64,000 nt of DNA, taken from positions 992,001 to 1,056,000 of the forward strand of contig NZ_SNYC01000004.1 of the NCBI RefSeq assembly GCF_004362715.1, written 5' to 3'. Positions 18,486 to 27,326 of the stretch are shown here, one piece after another. Below the pieces are notes generated by a model that did no database searches, was not told the origin of the DNA, and saw only the letters and a list, made by a program, of their open reading frames with translations. The position numbers were made by a program, and so were the translations under genes. Position 1 is the first letter of the stretch. Every line of letters starts with the position of its first letter. Source of the stretch: Pedobacter metabolipauper (GTDB lineage Bacteria; Bacteroidota; Bacteroidia; Sphingobacteriales; Sphingobacteriaceae).

Positions 18486-18762
18486 GGTTATTGATATTTA
18501 AGAAATCAAAAGTATAATGATCTTTTATAGCTAAATGCGCTAATTTCTTTTGTTGCTCAGGCAGTACCTGATCAGGATTGGTTTGTTTTAACAGATATTT
18601 TTCAAATGTCTCATTTTCTATTTGATGAATAAGTACATCTTTGGTCCAGCCAAATTTCTTCGTTGCTTTAATGTAAAACTCCCGCTGCTGATTGTCTTTG
18701 CATTTTTTTAAAATGGTGCGTATTGAATTTCTCGTACCAATGGTACGAGATTTATAATGCAC
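18466..18762 (-). pseudogene. Fragment of a YhcG/DUF1016-type PDDEXK nuclease
   Basis: The 98-codon ORF matches only part of the N-terminal domain of YhcG-family proteins: residues in REFYIKATKKFGWTKDVLIH and LPEQQKKLAHLAIKDHYTFDFL are the conserved helices. Complete family members are about 330-380 residues and end in a PDDEXK nuclease domain, which is absent here. The ORF stops inside the 3-prime end of the LytTR gene, overlapping it by 20 bp. The first residues do not look like a native start. This is best read as a decayed leftover of a mobile nuclease gene, not a working protein. Confidence 0.7.
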
Positions 18763-18910
18763 TGATATTAAATGCGTAATGATTTTTATTGTTTAGGTTT
18801 TGATTCTGGGTTTACGTATAAAAATAGGTGTTTTTTTATAAAAACTTACCAAAATTTAAAGGAAAGAAGAAATAAAATCATGATTATGATATATACTTCA
18901 GTTAGATATA

Positions 18911-18958
18911 ACGTAAAAAGGCCTTACTCTTCAATTGAAGAATAAGGCCCTTTTACGT
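18911..18958. terminator. Bidirectional terminator-like palindrome
   Basis: A near-perfect 24-bp inverted repeat with two internal mismatches is centred at 18934/18935. The arms contain GGCCTTA / TAAGGCC and end in A-rich and T-rich tracts on both sides (ACGTAAAA / TTTTACGT). It lies just downstream of the Bax-inhibitor-like gene, which ends at 18971 on the minus strand, and can terminate transcription from either side. Confidence 0.8.
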
Positions 18959-18970
18959 ATAATAATGTGA

Positions 18971-19723
18971 TTACTTTCTTCCGCCAAAAATTCTTAATAA
19001 GAAAAGGAAGATGTTAATAAAATCCAGATATAGGTTTAAAGCACCCATGATGGCTAATTTCTTAGCATCAGCGGCTACGATCTGGTCTCCGTTCTGTTCT
19101 ATACCGGCTCCAATATTTTTTAACTTCTGTACGTCATAAGCAGTTAACGCTGTAAATACAGCAACACCAATGAAGCTCATTACATAGCTAAGGGTAGAAC
19201 TTCCAATGAATAGATTTACTAAACTAGCGATAAATAACCCAGCAACACCCACCATTAGGATCGGTCCGAATTTCGTTAAGTCTACATCTGTAGTATAGCC
19301 CAGGAAAGCCATAATACCAAATATGCCGGCGGCAGCAGCAAAACAAGCTACAATAGACCCAGCAGTATAGATTAAAAGGATGAAGCTTAAGCTTACGCCC
19401 AAAAGAATGGAGAAAAGCACGAATACACCCAATAAAGCCCCGTAAGAAAGACGGCTAAATCCTGTTCCCATTACCAGCACGAGTGCAAGGGGAGCAAACA
19501 TGGCTACATAACCAAGAATTGTTCTTTGTCCGGTTTCAAAATTAATTAATTGACTTAAAGCAGCCTCAGAAGTTGAAATGAATAAAGCTGATGCAGTAGA
19601 TAATCCTAAAGCAATAAACATCCATAAAAATACATTTGCAAAGAATCTCTTTGCAACTACACCAGTTTGATCCGGTGCATAAACATCTTTTTGTACCCAG
19701 TCGAAATTATTATTATTGTCCAT
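18971..19723 (-). CDS. Bax inhibitor-1/YccA family membrane protein
   Basis: This 250-residue integral membrane protein of the BI-1 (TMBIM) family has seven hydrophobic segments from about residue 30 onward. The family signature near the C-terminus appears as FTALTAYDVQKLKNIGAG, followed by ALNLYLDFINIFLFLLRIFG. The ATG at 19723 (MDNNNNFDWVQKD) is preferred over one 45 bp upstream, because family members begin with this short polar stretch. Some bacterial relatives conduct calcium or interact with FtsH; nothing in the sequence decides the role here. A strong terminator follows the gene. Confidence 0.92.
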   Translation of the reverse strand: MDNNNNFDWVQKDVYAPDQTGVVAKRFFANVFLWMFIALGLSTASALFISTSEAALSQLINFETGQRTILGYVAMFAPLALVLVMGTGFSRLSYGALLGVFVLFSILLGVSLSFILLIYTAGSIVACFAAAAGIFGIMAFLGYTTDVDLTKFGPILMVGVAGLFIASLVNLFIGSSTLSYVMSFIGVAVFTALTAYDVQKLKNIGAGIEQNGDQIVAADAKKLAIMGALNLYLDFINIFLFLLRIFGGRK

Positions 19724-19771
19724 TTGTTTAAATTTTATTAAAGATATGAATTGTTTTATATCAAGCAAAAG

Positions 19772-20341
19772 CTATGCCCCTAGTCTTTTTGTCAGGATTT
19801 CTTCAACTTTTTTATACAATTGAAGTGGTTTCAGGGTTCTCCATGCCAAATCGTCAAGCTGACCGCCAAAGTTTATGTAATAATCTATGTTGCTATGCCT
19901 GAATTCATTGATTACATGTTCCTGAAAATTTATTCCGGTGATCCAGCCATCTTCAACTTCCTGAAACCACTCTTCATAATAGCTGTCTTCCGAAGAATGG
20001 AAATTTAATATGTTTTCACCGATCAGTATAAATTTATTTATGCCTTCATCCATCATGAGTTCAAGAATTTCACGTTTCATGAGCATAATGTCATTGTTGA
20101 TGGCATCATTCCATTCTCCGATAAATTCTATAATGGCATAATTCCGGTCATAATCGGCATACAGTACCTTTAGGTAAAGCGTATTTGAGCCAAAATCATC
20201 CCATTGCGGATGGATTAGAAAATTATAGAGTTGTTTATCGAAATAAAACTCTGAATATTCCGTATTAAAAAAAGGTGAACGCTCATCTTCTGCTGCGATA
20301 TAATCGTCGCGCCAAAGATAATAAGGTTCTATTTCATGCAT
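19772..20341 (-). CDS. Conserved hypothetical protein, acidic and aromatic-rich
   Basis: A 189-residue soluble protein with no signal peptide, transmembrane segment or catalytic motif that I recognise. It is rich in Asp, Glu, Tyr and Trp, with alternating strands (YAIIEFIGEW) and a helix ending in NKFILIGENILNF, which suggests an alpha/beta fold. It sits 12 bp downstream of murQ and about 50 bp upstream of the BI-1 gene on the same strand, so it is probably in a murQ-led operon. Reading-frame quality and spacing support a real gene. No function can be assigned. Confidence 0.7.
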   Translation of the reverse strand: MHEIEPYYLWRDDYIAAEDERSPFFNTEYSEFYFDKQLYNFLIHPQWDDFGSNTLYLKVLYADYDRNYAIIEFIGEWNDAINNDIMLMKREILELMMDEGINKFILIGENILNFHSSEDSYYEEWFQEVEDGWITGINFQEHVINEFRHSNIDYYINFGGQLDDLAWRTLKPLQLYKKVEEILTKRLGA

Positions 20342-20352
20342 CTGTAAAGGGA

Positions 20353-21177
20353 TTATTTATTGCTGCCCTCCAGGGCTTTACTTGCTTCAATAGCTTTGCG
20401 TACACTGCCATGAAGGATCAGCAGGTCTGCAGCATGGTCATGGTCTAAGTTTAATTCATCCATGATCATTTGAGTACCCCTGTCTACCAGTTTGTGATTG
20501 GTCAATTGCATATCTACCATTTTATTGCCTTTGATCTTTCCAAGCCGGATCATCACTGTAGTACTGAGCATATTCAGTACTAATTTTTGAGCTGTTCCTG
20601 ACTTCATGCGAGTTGAACCTGTTAAAAACTCAGGGCCAACTACAACTTCTACCGGGAAATCACTTTCTTTTGCAATGGTGCCCCCTTCGTTACATACAAT
20701 ACATCCGGTCAATATACCATTTTTACGGGCACTGTTTAATCCGCCAACAACATATGGGGTTGTTCCGGAAGCAGCCAGTCCGATTAAACAGTCCTTTGAG
20801 TTAATTTGATATTCCTGAAGGTCTGTCCATGCTTGTTTGGTATCATCTTCTGCATTTTCAACAGCCCTTCTAATTGCAGTATCGCCGCCGGCAATGATGC
20901 CAACAACCTGATCAAAGGGAACGCCAAAAGTAGGAGGGCATTCGGAGGCATCCACAACACCTAATCTGCCGCTTGTGCCTGCGCCGATATAAAATAACCT
21001 TCCCCCCTTAGCCATTCGCTCTGCAACAGCCGAAGCAAGCTTCTCTATTTGCGGAATAGCTTTTTCTACTGCCAGAGGAACCGTTTTGTCTTCGTTATTT
21101 ATGCCTGTCAGAATTTCAAGTACAGACATTTGATCAATGTTATTGTACTTTGATTCTTGCTCGGTTATTCTTATCAT
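20353..21177 (-). CDS. murQ: N-acetylmuramic acid 6-phosphate etherase
   Basis: MurQ cleaves the lactyl ether of MurNAc-6-phosphate to give GlcNAc-6-phosphate and lactate during recycling of cell-wall muropeptides. The 274-residue protein has the SIS sugar-isomerase fold with signature IGAGTSGRLGVVDASECPPTFG, the catalytic Glu in RRAVENAEDD, and the C-terminal helix LDHDHAADLL. The ATG at 21177 (MIRITEQESKYNNI) is preferred because it matches the family start; a 63-bp longer form would add a basic extension. A hypothetical gene follows after 12 bp. Confidence 0.95.
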   Translation of the reverse strand: MIRITEQESKYNNIDQMSVLEILTGINNEDKTVPLAVEKAIPQIEKLASAVAERMAKGGRLFYIGAGTSGRLGVVDASECPPTFGVPFDQVVGIIAGGDTAIRRAVENAEDDTKQAWTDLQEYQINSKDCLIGLAASGTTPYVVGGLNSARKNGILTGCIVCNEGGTIAKESDFPVEVVVGPEFLTGSTRMKSGTAQKLVLNMLSTTVMIRLGKIKGNKMVDMQLTNHKLVDRGTQMIMDELNLDHDHAADLLILHGSVRKAIEASKALEGSNK

Positions 21178-21361
21178 TCGTTTAATTTTTGTTAAAATTC
21201 GTGATTTTCTTTTTAAACTAGAAATAATAGCGGTAATCAATTCAAAATTATAAAAGAAAGGCTGGTGTAAATTAAATGTGAATTGTGTTAAACAATTAAA
21301 AATCTAAGCGGTTAATTAGTTAAATGACCCTGTAATTTTATAACTTTACAGGGTCTAAACC

Positions 21362-22939
21362 ATGAAGAAAAGTACCCGTTACAACGTATTAATTGCACTT
21401 ACCTATTCAATAACCTTGATAGGTGGGATGTTTATGGGCTATAAATTTCTAAAAGACCAGGGATACCAATTTCAGCGAACTACCCATTATGCCGATAATA
21501 ACGCTGAAAAGGTGGATGAAATTATCCATATCATCAATAAAAATTATGTAGATGAGGTAAATGCAGATTCGTTAAATCATTTACCCATTGATAGTTTGCT
21601 GCATCAATTAGATCCGCATAGTATATATCTGCCCCCTGCTAAAGCCAATGAATTTGCCGAAACACTTGGTGGGAATTTTGCAGGCATCGGAATTGAATAT
21701 TATATTTTAAATGATACGTTACTGGTAACTAATGTTTTTAAGGATGGACCTGCATTTTTAGCCGGCATTAAACAAGGGGATAAGATCCTGAAGATTGATA
21801 CGGTCTTTGTAAGCGGTAAAGCACTGCCGCGTGAAAAAATGATCGGTAAAATTAAAGGCAGGGAAGGTACACCGGTACGATTGATCGTTATGCATCCCGG
21901 AGCAGAGCAGCCCGTTGTCCTGAATATCAAACGGGAAAGGGTTAAAGTAAGCAGTATAGACGCGTCTTATATGCTCAATGCAGAAACCGGATATGTAAGG
22001 ATCAGTAAGTTTGGTGCAGAAACGGATAAGGACTTTATAGAGTCTATCCGGAGCCTTAAAGCTAAAGGAATGAAAAAGCTGGTGCTGGACCTTCGCGATA
22101 ATGGCGGAGGCTATCTGACGGCAGCTACCGGACTTGCCAATCAGATTTTGGAAGAGAATAAGCTCATTGTATATACAGAAGGAAAGCATGAACCACGAAC
22201 CGATTATGTAGCTACGGGCGGAGGGGAGTTTGAAGATGGAAAGCTTGCGGTGCTGATCAATGAAAATTCTGCATCAGCGAGTGAGATCCTGGCGGGTGCT
22301 GTTCAGGATCTAAACCGGGGGATCATCATTGGACGCCGTTCTTTTGGAAAAGGATTGGTTCAGGAACAATTTCCTTTTGGGGATGGATCTGCATTAAATC
22401 TGACCATAGCACGTTATTATACCCCTTCAGGAAGAAGTATTCAGAAATCTTATAAAAAAGGTTACAAGGCCTATCAGAATGAAATTGAAGAGCGGTTTAC
22501 CGATGGTGAACTGACCTCAGGAAAGATCAGTAAAAAAGATAGCTTAAACAGTAAAGCATTTATTGGCGGTGGTATACAACCAGATATATACATTAAGATG
22601 GATACCGCTGGTTATAATAAATTATATTATACACTGGTATCTAAAAAGGTATTGTTTGATTTTGTTTATGATGTTTTAGCGAGCAGGTACACGGCTTCGT
22701 TTATAGAACAAAATATGGCGGCATTTTCAATTAACGATGCTGATTTTAAAGATTTTATCCGGTATGCCCAGGGCAGAAATGTAGTTGTCGATCCTAAACA
22801 GCTGGCCGTAGCAAAACCTGTGCTTCTAAGTGATATCAAAGTTCTTTTATGCAAGTATCACTTAGGTGATGCGGGCTATTATAAAGCGCTTAACCTAAGT
22901 GATGCAATGATAAAACAAGCAATTACCAGTTTACAGTAA
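21362..22939 (+). CDS. S41-family carboxyl-terminal processing protease
   Basis: This 525-residue envelope protease (CtpA/Prc family) has an N-terminal membrane anchor or signal (about 8-28), a PDZ domain (about 95-175, GIGIEYYILNDTLLVTNV) and the S41 domain. The Ser-Lys dyad is visible: the serine within NENSASASEIL (303-307) and Lys330 in RRSFGKGLVQ. After the protease domain there is a C-terminal helical extension of about 120 residues, common in Bacteroidota relatives. It probably trims envelope proteins at their C-termini. It is monocistronic, with an 8-bp inverted repeat (22919-22926 with 22936-22943) over its stop codon. Confidence 0.93.
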   Translation: MKKSTRYNVLIALTYSITLIGGMFMGYKFLKDQGYQFQRTTHYADNNAEKVDEIIHIINKNYVDEVNADSLNHLPIDSLLHQLDPHSIYLPPAKANEFAETLGGNFAGIGIEYYILNDTLLVTNVFKDGPAFLAGIKQGDKILKIDTVFVSGKALPREKMIGKIKGREGTPVRLIVMHPGAEQPVVLNIKRERVKVSSIDASYMLNAETGYVRISKFGAETDKDFIESIRSLKAKGMKKLVLDLRDNGGGYLTAATGLANQILEENKLIVYTEGKHEPRTDYVATGGGEFEDGKLAVLINENSASASEILAGAVQDLNRGIIIGRRSFGKGLVQEQFPFGDGSALNLTIARYYTPSGRSIQKSYKKGYKAYQNEIEERFTDGELTSGKISKKDSLNSKAFIGGGIQPDIYIKMDTAGYNKLYYTLVSKKVLFDFVYDVLASRYTASFIEQNMAAFSINDADFKDFIRYAQGRNVVVDPKQLAVAKPVLLSDIKVLLCKYHLGDAGYYKALNLSDAMIKQAITSLQ

Positions 22940-22962
22940 TTGCCTGTTTCTATTTAAAGGAT

Positions 22963-24264
22963 TTATTTTTGTCTGAAATAGATCTGTATCGGTACTCCGG
23001 TAAAGTCGAAGTGCTCACGAAGCTTATTCTCTACAAAACGTTTATACGGTTCTTTAATGTACTGCGGTAAGTTACAGAAGAACGCAAACATTGGAGATGT
23101 GGCATTGATCTGTGTAATGTATTTTATTTTAATGTATTTTCCTTTTAATGCTGGCGGCGGATATTTCTCTATAATTGGCAGCATTACATCGTTTAATTTT
23201 GATGTAGGGACTTTCTTCGCTCTATTTTTGAATACCTCCAGTGCAGTTTCAATCGCCTGGAAGATCCGTTGTTTGTTAATCACTGAAGTAAAGACGATCG
23301 GTACATCGGTAAAAGGCTGAAGTTTCTGACGAATCTGATCTTCAAATGCTTTAACTGTTTTATTATCTTTTTCGATTAAGTCCCATTTATTTACGAGGAT
23401 AACGATGCCTTTTTTATTTTTCTCAGCAAGGTGGAATATGTTTACATCCTGTGATTCCAGGCCTTCTACCGCATCCACCATTAAGATGACCACATCAGCT
23501 TCTTCCAGCGCCTTAATTGTACGCATAACGGAGTAAAATTCGATGTTCTCTTTAACCTTTGTCTTTTTACGAAGACCGGCGGTATCGATAAACATAAATT
23601 CATGACCAAACTGGTTGTAATGAATGTGAATAGAATCTCTGGTGGTACCGGCAATAGGTGTTACAATGTTTCTTTCTTTACCGATCAGTGCATTGATCAA
23701 AGAAGATTTACCAACGTTAGGTCTGCCTACAATGGTAATTTTAGGCAGGGCGTTCTCTTCTTCAGGAATATCTTCAAAATGGACGATCACTTCGTCCAGT
23801 AAATCACCCGTTCCAGAACCAGTCATGGAAGAGATCGGGTAGATCTCGCCTAAACCAAAGCCATAGAAGACAGCGGCCTCATTTTGTAATTGGGTATTGT
23901 CTACTTTATTTACAACGGTAAAAACCGGTTTTTTACTTTTTCTAAGGAGTTGTGCAATTTCATCATCCAGATCGGTAATGCCTGTAGTCACATCGACCAT
24001 AAACAATAGGACGGTAGCTTCTTCGATAGCGATAACTACCTGCTCACGGATGGCTGCTTCAAATACATCTTCTGAATTTGCAACGTAACCACCGGTATCA
24101 ATTACGGTAAATTGTTTATCGGTCCACTCCGCAGAACCATAGTGACGATCACGGGTTACACCGCTAAAATCATCAACAATAGCTTTACGACTTTCGGTTA
24201 AGCGGTTAAAAAGGGTAGATTTGCCTACGTTTGGTCTTCCGACAATTGCGATAATGTTACTCAT
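22963..24264 (-). CDS. der: Ribosome-assembly GTPase Der (EngA)
   Basis: Der is an essential two-GTPase-domain protein acting in 50S subunit assembly. Both G domains are complete in the 433-residue chain: GRPNVGKST at about 8-16 with NKVD, and GRPNVGKSS at about 180-188 with NKWD. A C-terminal KH-like domain with [16 protein letters not shown] follows. It lies downstream of era on the same strand, with only 47 bp between them, so the two ribosome-assembly GTPases are probably co-transcribed. Confidence 0.98.
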   Translation of the reverse strand: MSNIIAIVGRPNVGKSTLFNRLTESRKAIVDDFSGVTRDRHYGSAEWTDKQFTVIDTGGYVANSEDVFEAAIREQVVIAIEEATVLLFMVDVTTGITDLDDEIAQLLRKSKKPVFTVVNKVDNTQLQNEAAVFYGFGLGEIYPISSMTGSGTGDLLDEVIVHFEDIPEEENALPKITIVGRPNVGKSSLINALIGKERNIVTPIAGTTRDSIHIHYNQFGHEFMFIDTAGLRKKTKVKENIEFYSVMRTIKALEEADVVILMVDAVEGLESQDVNIFHLAEKNKKGIVILVNKWDLIEKDNKTVKAFEDQIRQKLQPFTDVPIVFTSVINKQRIFQAIETALEVFKNRAKKVPTSKLNDVMLPIIEKYPPPALKGKYIKIKYITQINATSPMFAFFCNLPQYIKEPYKRFVENKLREHFDFTGVPIQIYFRQK

Positions 24265-24311
24265 GTGTGTTTGTGAATTGTATTAATTATTAAGGGGTTG
24301 CAAAGGTAAGC

Positions 24312-25190
24312 TTAATTTTCGTACCCGAAACTTTTTAAATAGTTCTTTTTACTTCTCCAGTCAGGAATTACCTTTACGAAGGTTTCCAGAAACACTTTTT
24401 GATCTAAGAATTTCTCAATATCCTTGCGTGCTTCAGTTCCTACTTTTTTAAGCATAGCGCCTCCCTTGCCTATCAGGATGTTCTTTTGCGAGTCTCTTTC
24501 TACGATGATCTCTGCACTGATCCTGGTAATTTTTTCTTCTTCCTTGAAGGCGGTAATGACTACTTCTGTGCTATAGGGTATTTCTTTCTGGTAGTTATTA
24601 AAGATCTTTTCGCGGATAATTTCCGATACAAAGAACCGTTGGTTCCGGTCTGTAAGGTCTTCTTTGTCGTAAAAAGGAGCATGTTCAGGAAGGTGATCCA
24701 GTACCATGGTCATAATTCCATCCAGGTTATATTTATGAAGGGCAGATATTGCGAAGATGTGTTTAGGGTTTAATTTCTCCTGCCAGAAAGCAGTTTTTTC
24801 ATCCACCTGTTCTTGCGTAGCATTGTCAATCTTGTTGATTAGTACGATCATAGGGATGGTGGTGTCAATAATTTTTTCCAATACATCATTCTCATCATAC
24901 TGCTCATTGATGTCTGTCATGAACAAGATCAGATCGGCATCAGTTAGTGCACCTTTTACAGAACTCATCATAGAATCTTGCAGTTCATAGCGGGGTTTTA
25001 TGATGCCGGGTGTATCAGAAAATACAATTTGAAAGTTTTCTTCATTAACAATCCCCAAAATACGGTGACGGGTTGTTTGGGCTTTCGGCGTGATGATCGA
25101 AAGCTTTTCGCCCACCAGGGCATTCATTAGGGTAGATTTGCCCGCATTGGGCTTACCTATTATACTTACAAAACCTGCTTTATGCGACAT
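24312..25190 (-). CDS. era: GTPase Era
   Basis: Era binds the 3-prime end of 16S rRNA and checks 30S maturation. The 292-residue protein has the G domain (GKPNAGKSTLMN, DTPG, NKID) and a C-terminal KH domain (ILIGKGGAMLKKVGTEARKDIEKFL). The ATG at 25190 (MSHKAGFVSIIGKPNAGKS) gives the standard family start; a start 60 bp upstream would add an unlike hydrophobic stretch. It precedes der on the minus strand and is divergent from the tRNA cluster. Confidence 0.97.
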   Translation of the reverse strand: MSHKAGFVSIIGKPNAGKSTLMNALVGEKLSIITPKAQTTRHRILGIVNEENFQIVFSDTPGIIKPRYELQDSMMSSVKGALTDADLILFMTDINEQYDENDVLEKIIDTTIPMIVLINKIDNATQEQVDEKTAFWQEKLNPKHIFAISALHKYNLDGIMTMVLDHLPEHAPFYDKEDLTDRNQRFFVSEIIREKIFNNYQKEIPYSTEVVITAFKEEEKITRISAEIIVERDSQKNILIGKGGAMLKKVGTEARKDIEKFLDQKVFLETFVKVIPDWRSKKNYLKSFGYEN

Positions 25191-25299
25191 GAAATATTTT
25201 TTAAAATAAATTTGCACCGCAAAGAAACGAATTATATCTTTGCATTCCAATTCGGAAGAAGAGTTAAGGATTTAACAAAGCGACTAAAATTGTATATAG

Positions 25300-25375
<76 letters not shown>

Positions 25376-25416
25376 AAAATGGTTCGTAACTTTTCGGAGT
25401 TAAGGCAATCAAAAAT

Positions 25417-25488
25417 GGCCCGTTCGTCTAGGGGTGAGGACGCCAGATTTTCATTCTGGAAACAGGGGTTCGATTCCCCTACGGGCTA
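25417..25488 (+). tRNA. tRNA-Glu (TTC), copy 1
   Basis: The acceptor stem pairs GGCCCGT with ACGGGCT (one terminal G-T). The anticodon stem CCAGA/TCTGG holds loop TTTTCAT (anticodon TTC), and the T stem is AGGGG/CCCCT. The discriminator is A and CCA is not encoded. It lies 41 bp after tRNA-fMet copy 1 and is followed at once by a terminator. It differs from copy 2 in the D arm, the variable region and one compensated acceptor pair (T7-A66 here, C7-G66 there). Confidence 0.95.
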
Positions 25489-25492
25489 CTCG

Positions 25493-25526
25493 AAACCGCT
25501 TTACAAAAAAGTTGAGCGGTTTTTTT
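25493..25526 (+). terminator. Terminator after tRNA-Glu copy 1
   Basis: An 8-bp stem, AAACCGCT at 25493-25500 with AGCGGTTT at 25515-25522, is followed by a T-run to 25526. It closes the first tRNA-fMet/Glu transcription unit. Confidence 0.75.
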
Positions 25527-25579
25527 GTGACTGTAAGGAATAGTCGGCATTTGCGGAACGGAGTTCCAAAAAAATATAG

Positions 25580-25655
<76 letters not shown>

Positions 25656-25685
25656 AAGAAGTTGAAATGACACTTCTTATTTAAT

Positions 25686-25757
25686 GGCCCGCTCGTCTAC
25701 CGGTTAGGACGCCAGATTTTCATTCTGGAAATAGGGGTTCGATTCCCCTGCGGGCTA
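25686..25757 (+). tRNA. tRNA-Glu (TTC), copy 2
   Basis: A 72-base cloverleaf with acceptor GGCCCGC/GCGGGCT, anticodon stem CCAGA/TCTGG and loop TTTTCAT (anticodon TTC). Its D loop has CCGGTTA where copy 1 has GGGGTGA, and the acceptor pair 7-66 is C-G in place of T-A, a compensated change that argues both copies are functional. CCA is not encoded. A terminator follows. Confidence 0.95.
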
Positions 25758-25761
25758 CAGG

Positions 25762-25796
25762 AAAAAGCATCAATCGATACGGTTGATGCTTTTTTT
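25762..25796 (+). terminator. Terminator after tRNA-Glu copy 2
   Basis: A 12-bp stem, AAAAAGCATCAA at 25762-25773 with TTGATGCTTTTT from 25783, is followed by T residues to 25796. The next 245 bp to 26041 contain no gene, but they include an 11-base GATTTTCATTC match to the tRNA-Glu anticodon arm at 25901-25911. Confidence 0.85.
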
Positions 25797-26041
25797 ATGT
25801 TTACTGTTTTGGTGAGTCCTTCTCTCCGCCTCGAATTGTTACTATCGGCAAAGCGATAAAGCTACAAATTGCGCTAAGCAACGGCGGGTAAGAAAAGCCT
25901 GATTTTCATTCCAGATCTCCCCGAGACTGCTATCAAACGCACTATTACAATTTATTTACAAAGTTTACATTTTTATTTACAATTCAAACCGCTCGACCCG
26001 AAAGATATCGAAGTAGATTTGCTGAATCAATTTGAAAGGAT

Positions 26042-26599
26042 ATGAAAAATACAAGAAATGTCATCTATGTGCTGATCTTACCGCTGGTTGTGGTGAGCGG
26101 GCTAGTGTTTGCTAATCGTGAAATTAAAAATGAAACTGGTCGATCCCCAAAACCGTTATCCATCGCTGAAAGGAAAGCCAGCCTGGATAGCAGGAAAAAA
26201 TGGGAGGCTTCTCCTGACGGTATAAAGTATAAAGAATGGGAGGTTTCTCCTGAAGGTAAAAAAGTGCATGCCAGTCATGATAAAATAAGGAAGTACATAA
26301 AGGCTTTCACCAATATGGAGGCTGTGGTAACCTCTGTTACTTTTCAGCGCGCAAACGCGAAATCATCAGGACCAAAATGGCTTATAGTTAGGATTGATGG
26401 CGAAGAATACATGATGCAATTTATTCCGAAGGATTTTCAGCAGTTAAATAACCTGAAAGTTAACGACAAAATAATTGTAAGAAGCCGCAGCGCAGGGTAT
26501 TCGCCTAATCATCCATATTTGATTGTATCGGGCGACTATATTGAGCGAAATAACAAGATACTTTTTAAACGTGATTTTAGCAAAAATAACGGTTGCTGA
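26042..26599 (+). CDS. Hypothetical exported or membrane-anchored protein
   Basis: A 185-residue protein I do not recognise. It starts with a signal or anchor segment (VIYVLILPLVVVSGLVFA, about 8-25), then a Lys/Glu-rich part with two copies of a WExSPxGxK motif (about 58-75) and a helix. The C-terminal half (about 95-170) is strand-rich (WLIVRIDGEEYMMQF, NDKIIVRSRSAG, YLIVSGDYIE) and looks OB-like. A purine-rich GAAAGGA precedes the ATG. It is flanked by decayed tRNA-Glu-like sequence on both sides, so it may have come with an element inserted at the tRNA locus. No function is proposed. Confidence 0.6.
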   Translation: MKNTRNVIYVLILPLVVVSGLVFANREIKNETGRSPKPLSIAERKASLDSRKKWEASPDGIKYKEWEVSPEGKKVHASHDKIRKYIKAFTNMEAVVTSVTFQRANAKSSGPKWLIVRIDGEEYMMQFIPKDFQQLNNLKVNDKIIVRSRSAGYSPNHPYLIVSGDYIERNNKILFKRDFSKNNGC

Positions 26600-26660
26600 G
26601 GATTAACCGCAATAGTCATTAAAACTAGCGCTAATGCCGCCCTAAACACTAACAAGTGTT

Positions 26661-26700
26661 CAACGAATCTCCCTTTTGGGCTACAAAAAAAACATCAATC
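26661..26700 (+). repeat. Degenerate copy of the tRNA-Glu 3-prime end and flank
   Basis: This stretch aligns with the end of tRNA-Glu copy 2 and its downstream flank (about 25737-25775). It shares GGGCTACA and, after an A-rich run, the tract ACATCAATC (GCATCAATC after copy 2), with a weaker match to the T-arm (GAATCTCCC against GATTCCCC). It cannot fold as a full tRNA. It may be a tRNA pseudogene or an attachment-site-like duplication bordering the orphan gene at 26042. Confidence 0.5.
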
Positions 26701-26704
26701 ACAC

Positions 26705-26746
26705 TGCAGTGCCTCATAAAGTGTCTAACTTTTTGGAGGCACTGCA
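26705..26746. repeat. 42-bp palindromic element, possibly joined IS ends
   Basis: Perfect 11-bp arms, TGCAGTGCCTC at 26705-26715 and GAGGCACTGCA at 26736-26746, enclose 20 bases. On the minus strand the inside reads CAAAAAGTTAGACACTT, which from memory resembles the terminal sequence of IS3-family (IS150-group) elements. There is no transposase nearby. It lies between the orphan gene and the VOC gene and could also act as a terminator for either. Confidence 0.45.
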
Positions 26747-26770
26747 AAAGTAAAGCGGCTTTTTCATTGA

Positions 26771-27184
26771 TTACCCCTGATGCTCAGGCGCACCGTTAGG
26801 ATCCATCCATACAAATTCCCAATGATGGCCATCAAGGTCCTCAAAGCTATGCTGGTACATAAAGCCGTAGTCACTGGCAGGATTAGGTATTGTTGCCCCT
26901 GCTGCTGCTGCTTTGTCTACCATTTCGTTAACGGCATCTTTACTATCGGCAGATAAGGCAATGGTACACTCTACTGCTTTATGGGCATTTACAATTTCCT
27001 TTTTGGTAAAAGTCTGAAAATATGTTTCTGTCAGCAGCATGATGTAAATGGTATCGCTGATGATCATGCAGGTTGCTTTCTCGTCAGTAAATTTAGGGTT
27101 AAACGTATAACCAAGCTTAGTGAAAAACGCTACAGATCTGTTGAGGTCTTTAACCGCCAGGTTCACAAAAATTTGAGTTGCCAT
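26771..27184 (-). CDS. VOC-superfamily (glyoxalase/extradiol-dioxygenase-like) protein
   Basis: A 137-residue protein built of two beta-alpha-beta-beta-beta modules as in the vicinal oxygen chelate fold. It opens with TQIFVNLAVKDLNRSVAFFTKLGYTFNP and ends with the usual metal-site strand FEDLDGHHWEFVWMDP, where the Glu before the last strand is conserved. It belongs to the small cytosolic lyases found in many Bacteroidota, with no known substrate. It is monocistronic. Confidence 0.88.
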   Translation of the reverse strand: MATQIFVNLAVKDLNRSVAFFTKLGYTFNPKFTDEKATCMIISDTIYIMLLTETYFQTFTKKEIVNAHKAVECTIALSADSKDAVNEMVDKAAAAGATIPNPASDYGFMYQHSFEDLDGHHWEFVWMDPNGAPEHQG

Positions 27185-27326
27185 AAGTGTTCTTCTGATT
27201 TAGTTTATCTAAAGGTACAGTAATGTCACGGACGTGCAAATGTGTAAAAATGACAAATTAGGGGGGTGATTGCGACTTGTATGATATAGAACCAAAGTTG
27301 GGACGAACCTCATTTACCATTCTACC

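Noticed and set aside
25762..26746. Intact integrative element or prophage at tRNA-Glu
   Set aside because: No integrase, transposase or phage gene is present; only degenerate repeats and one orphan gene remain.
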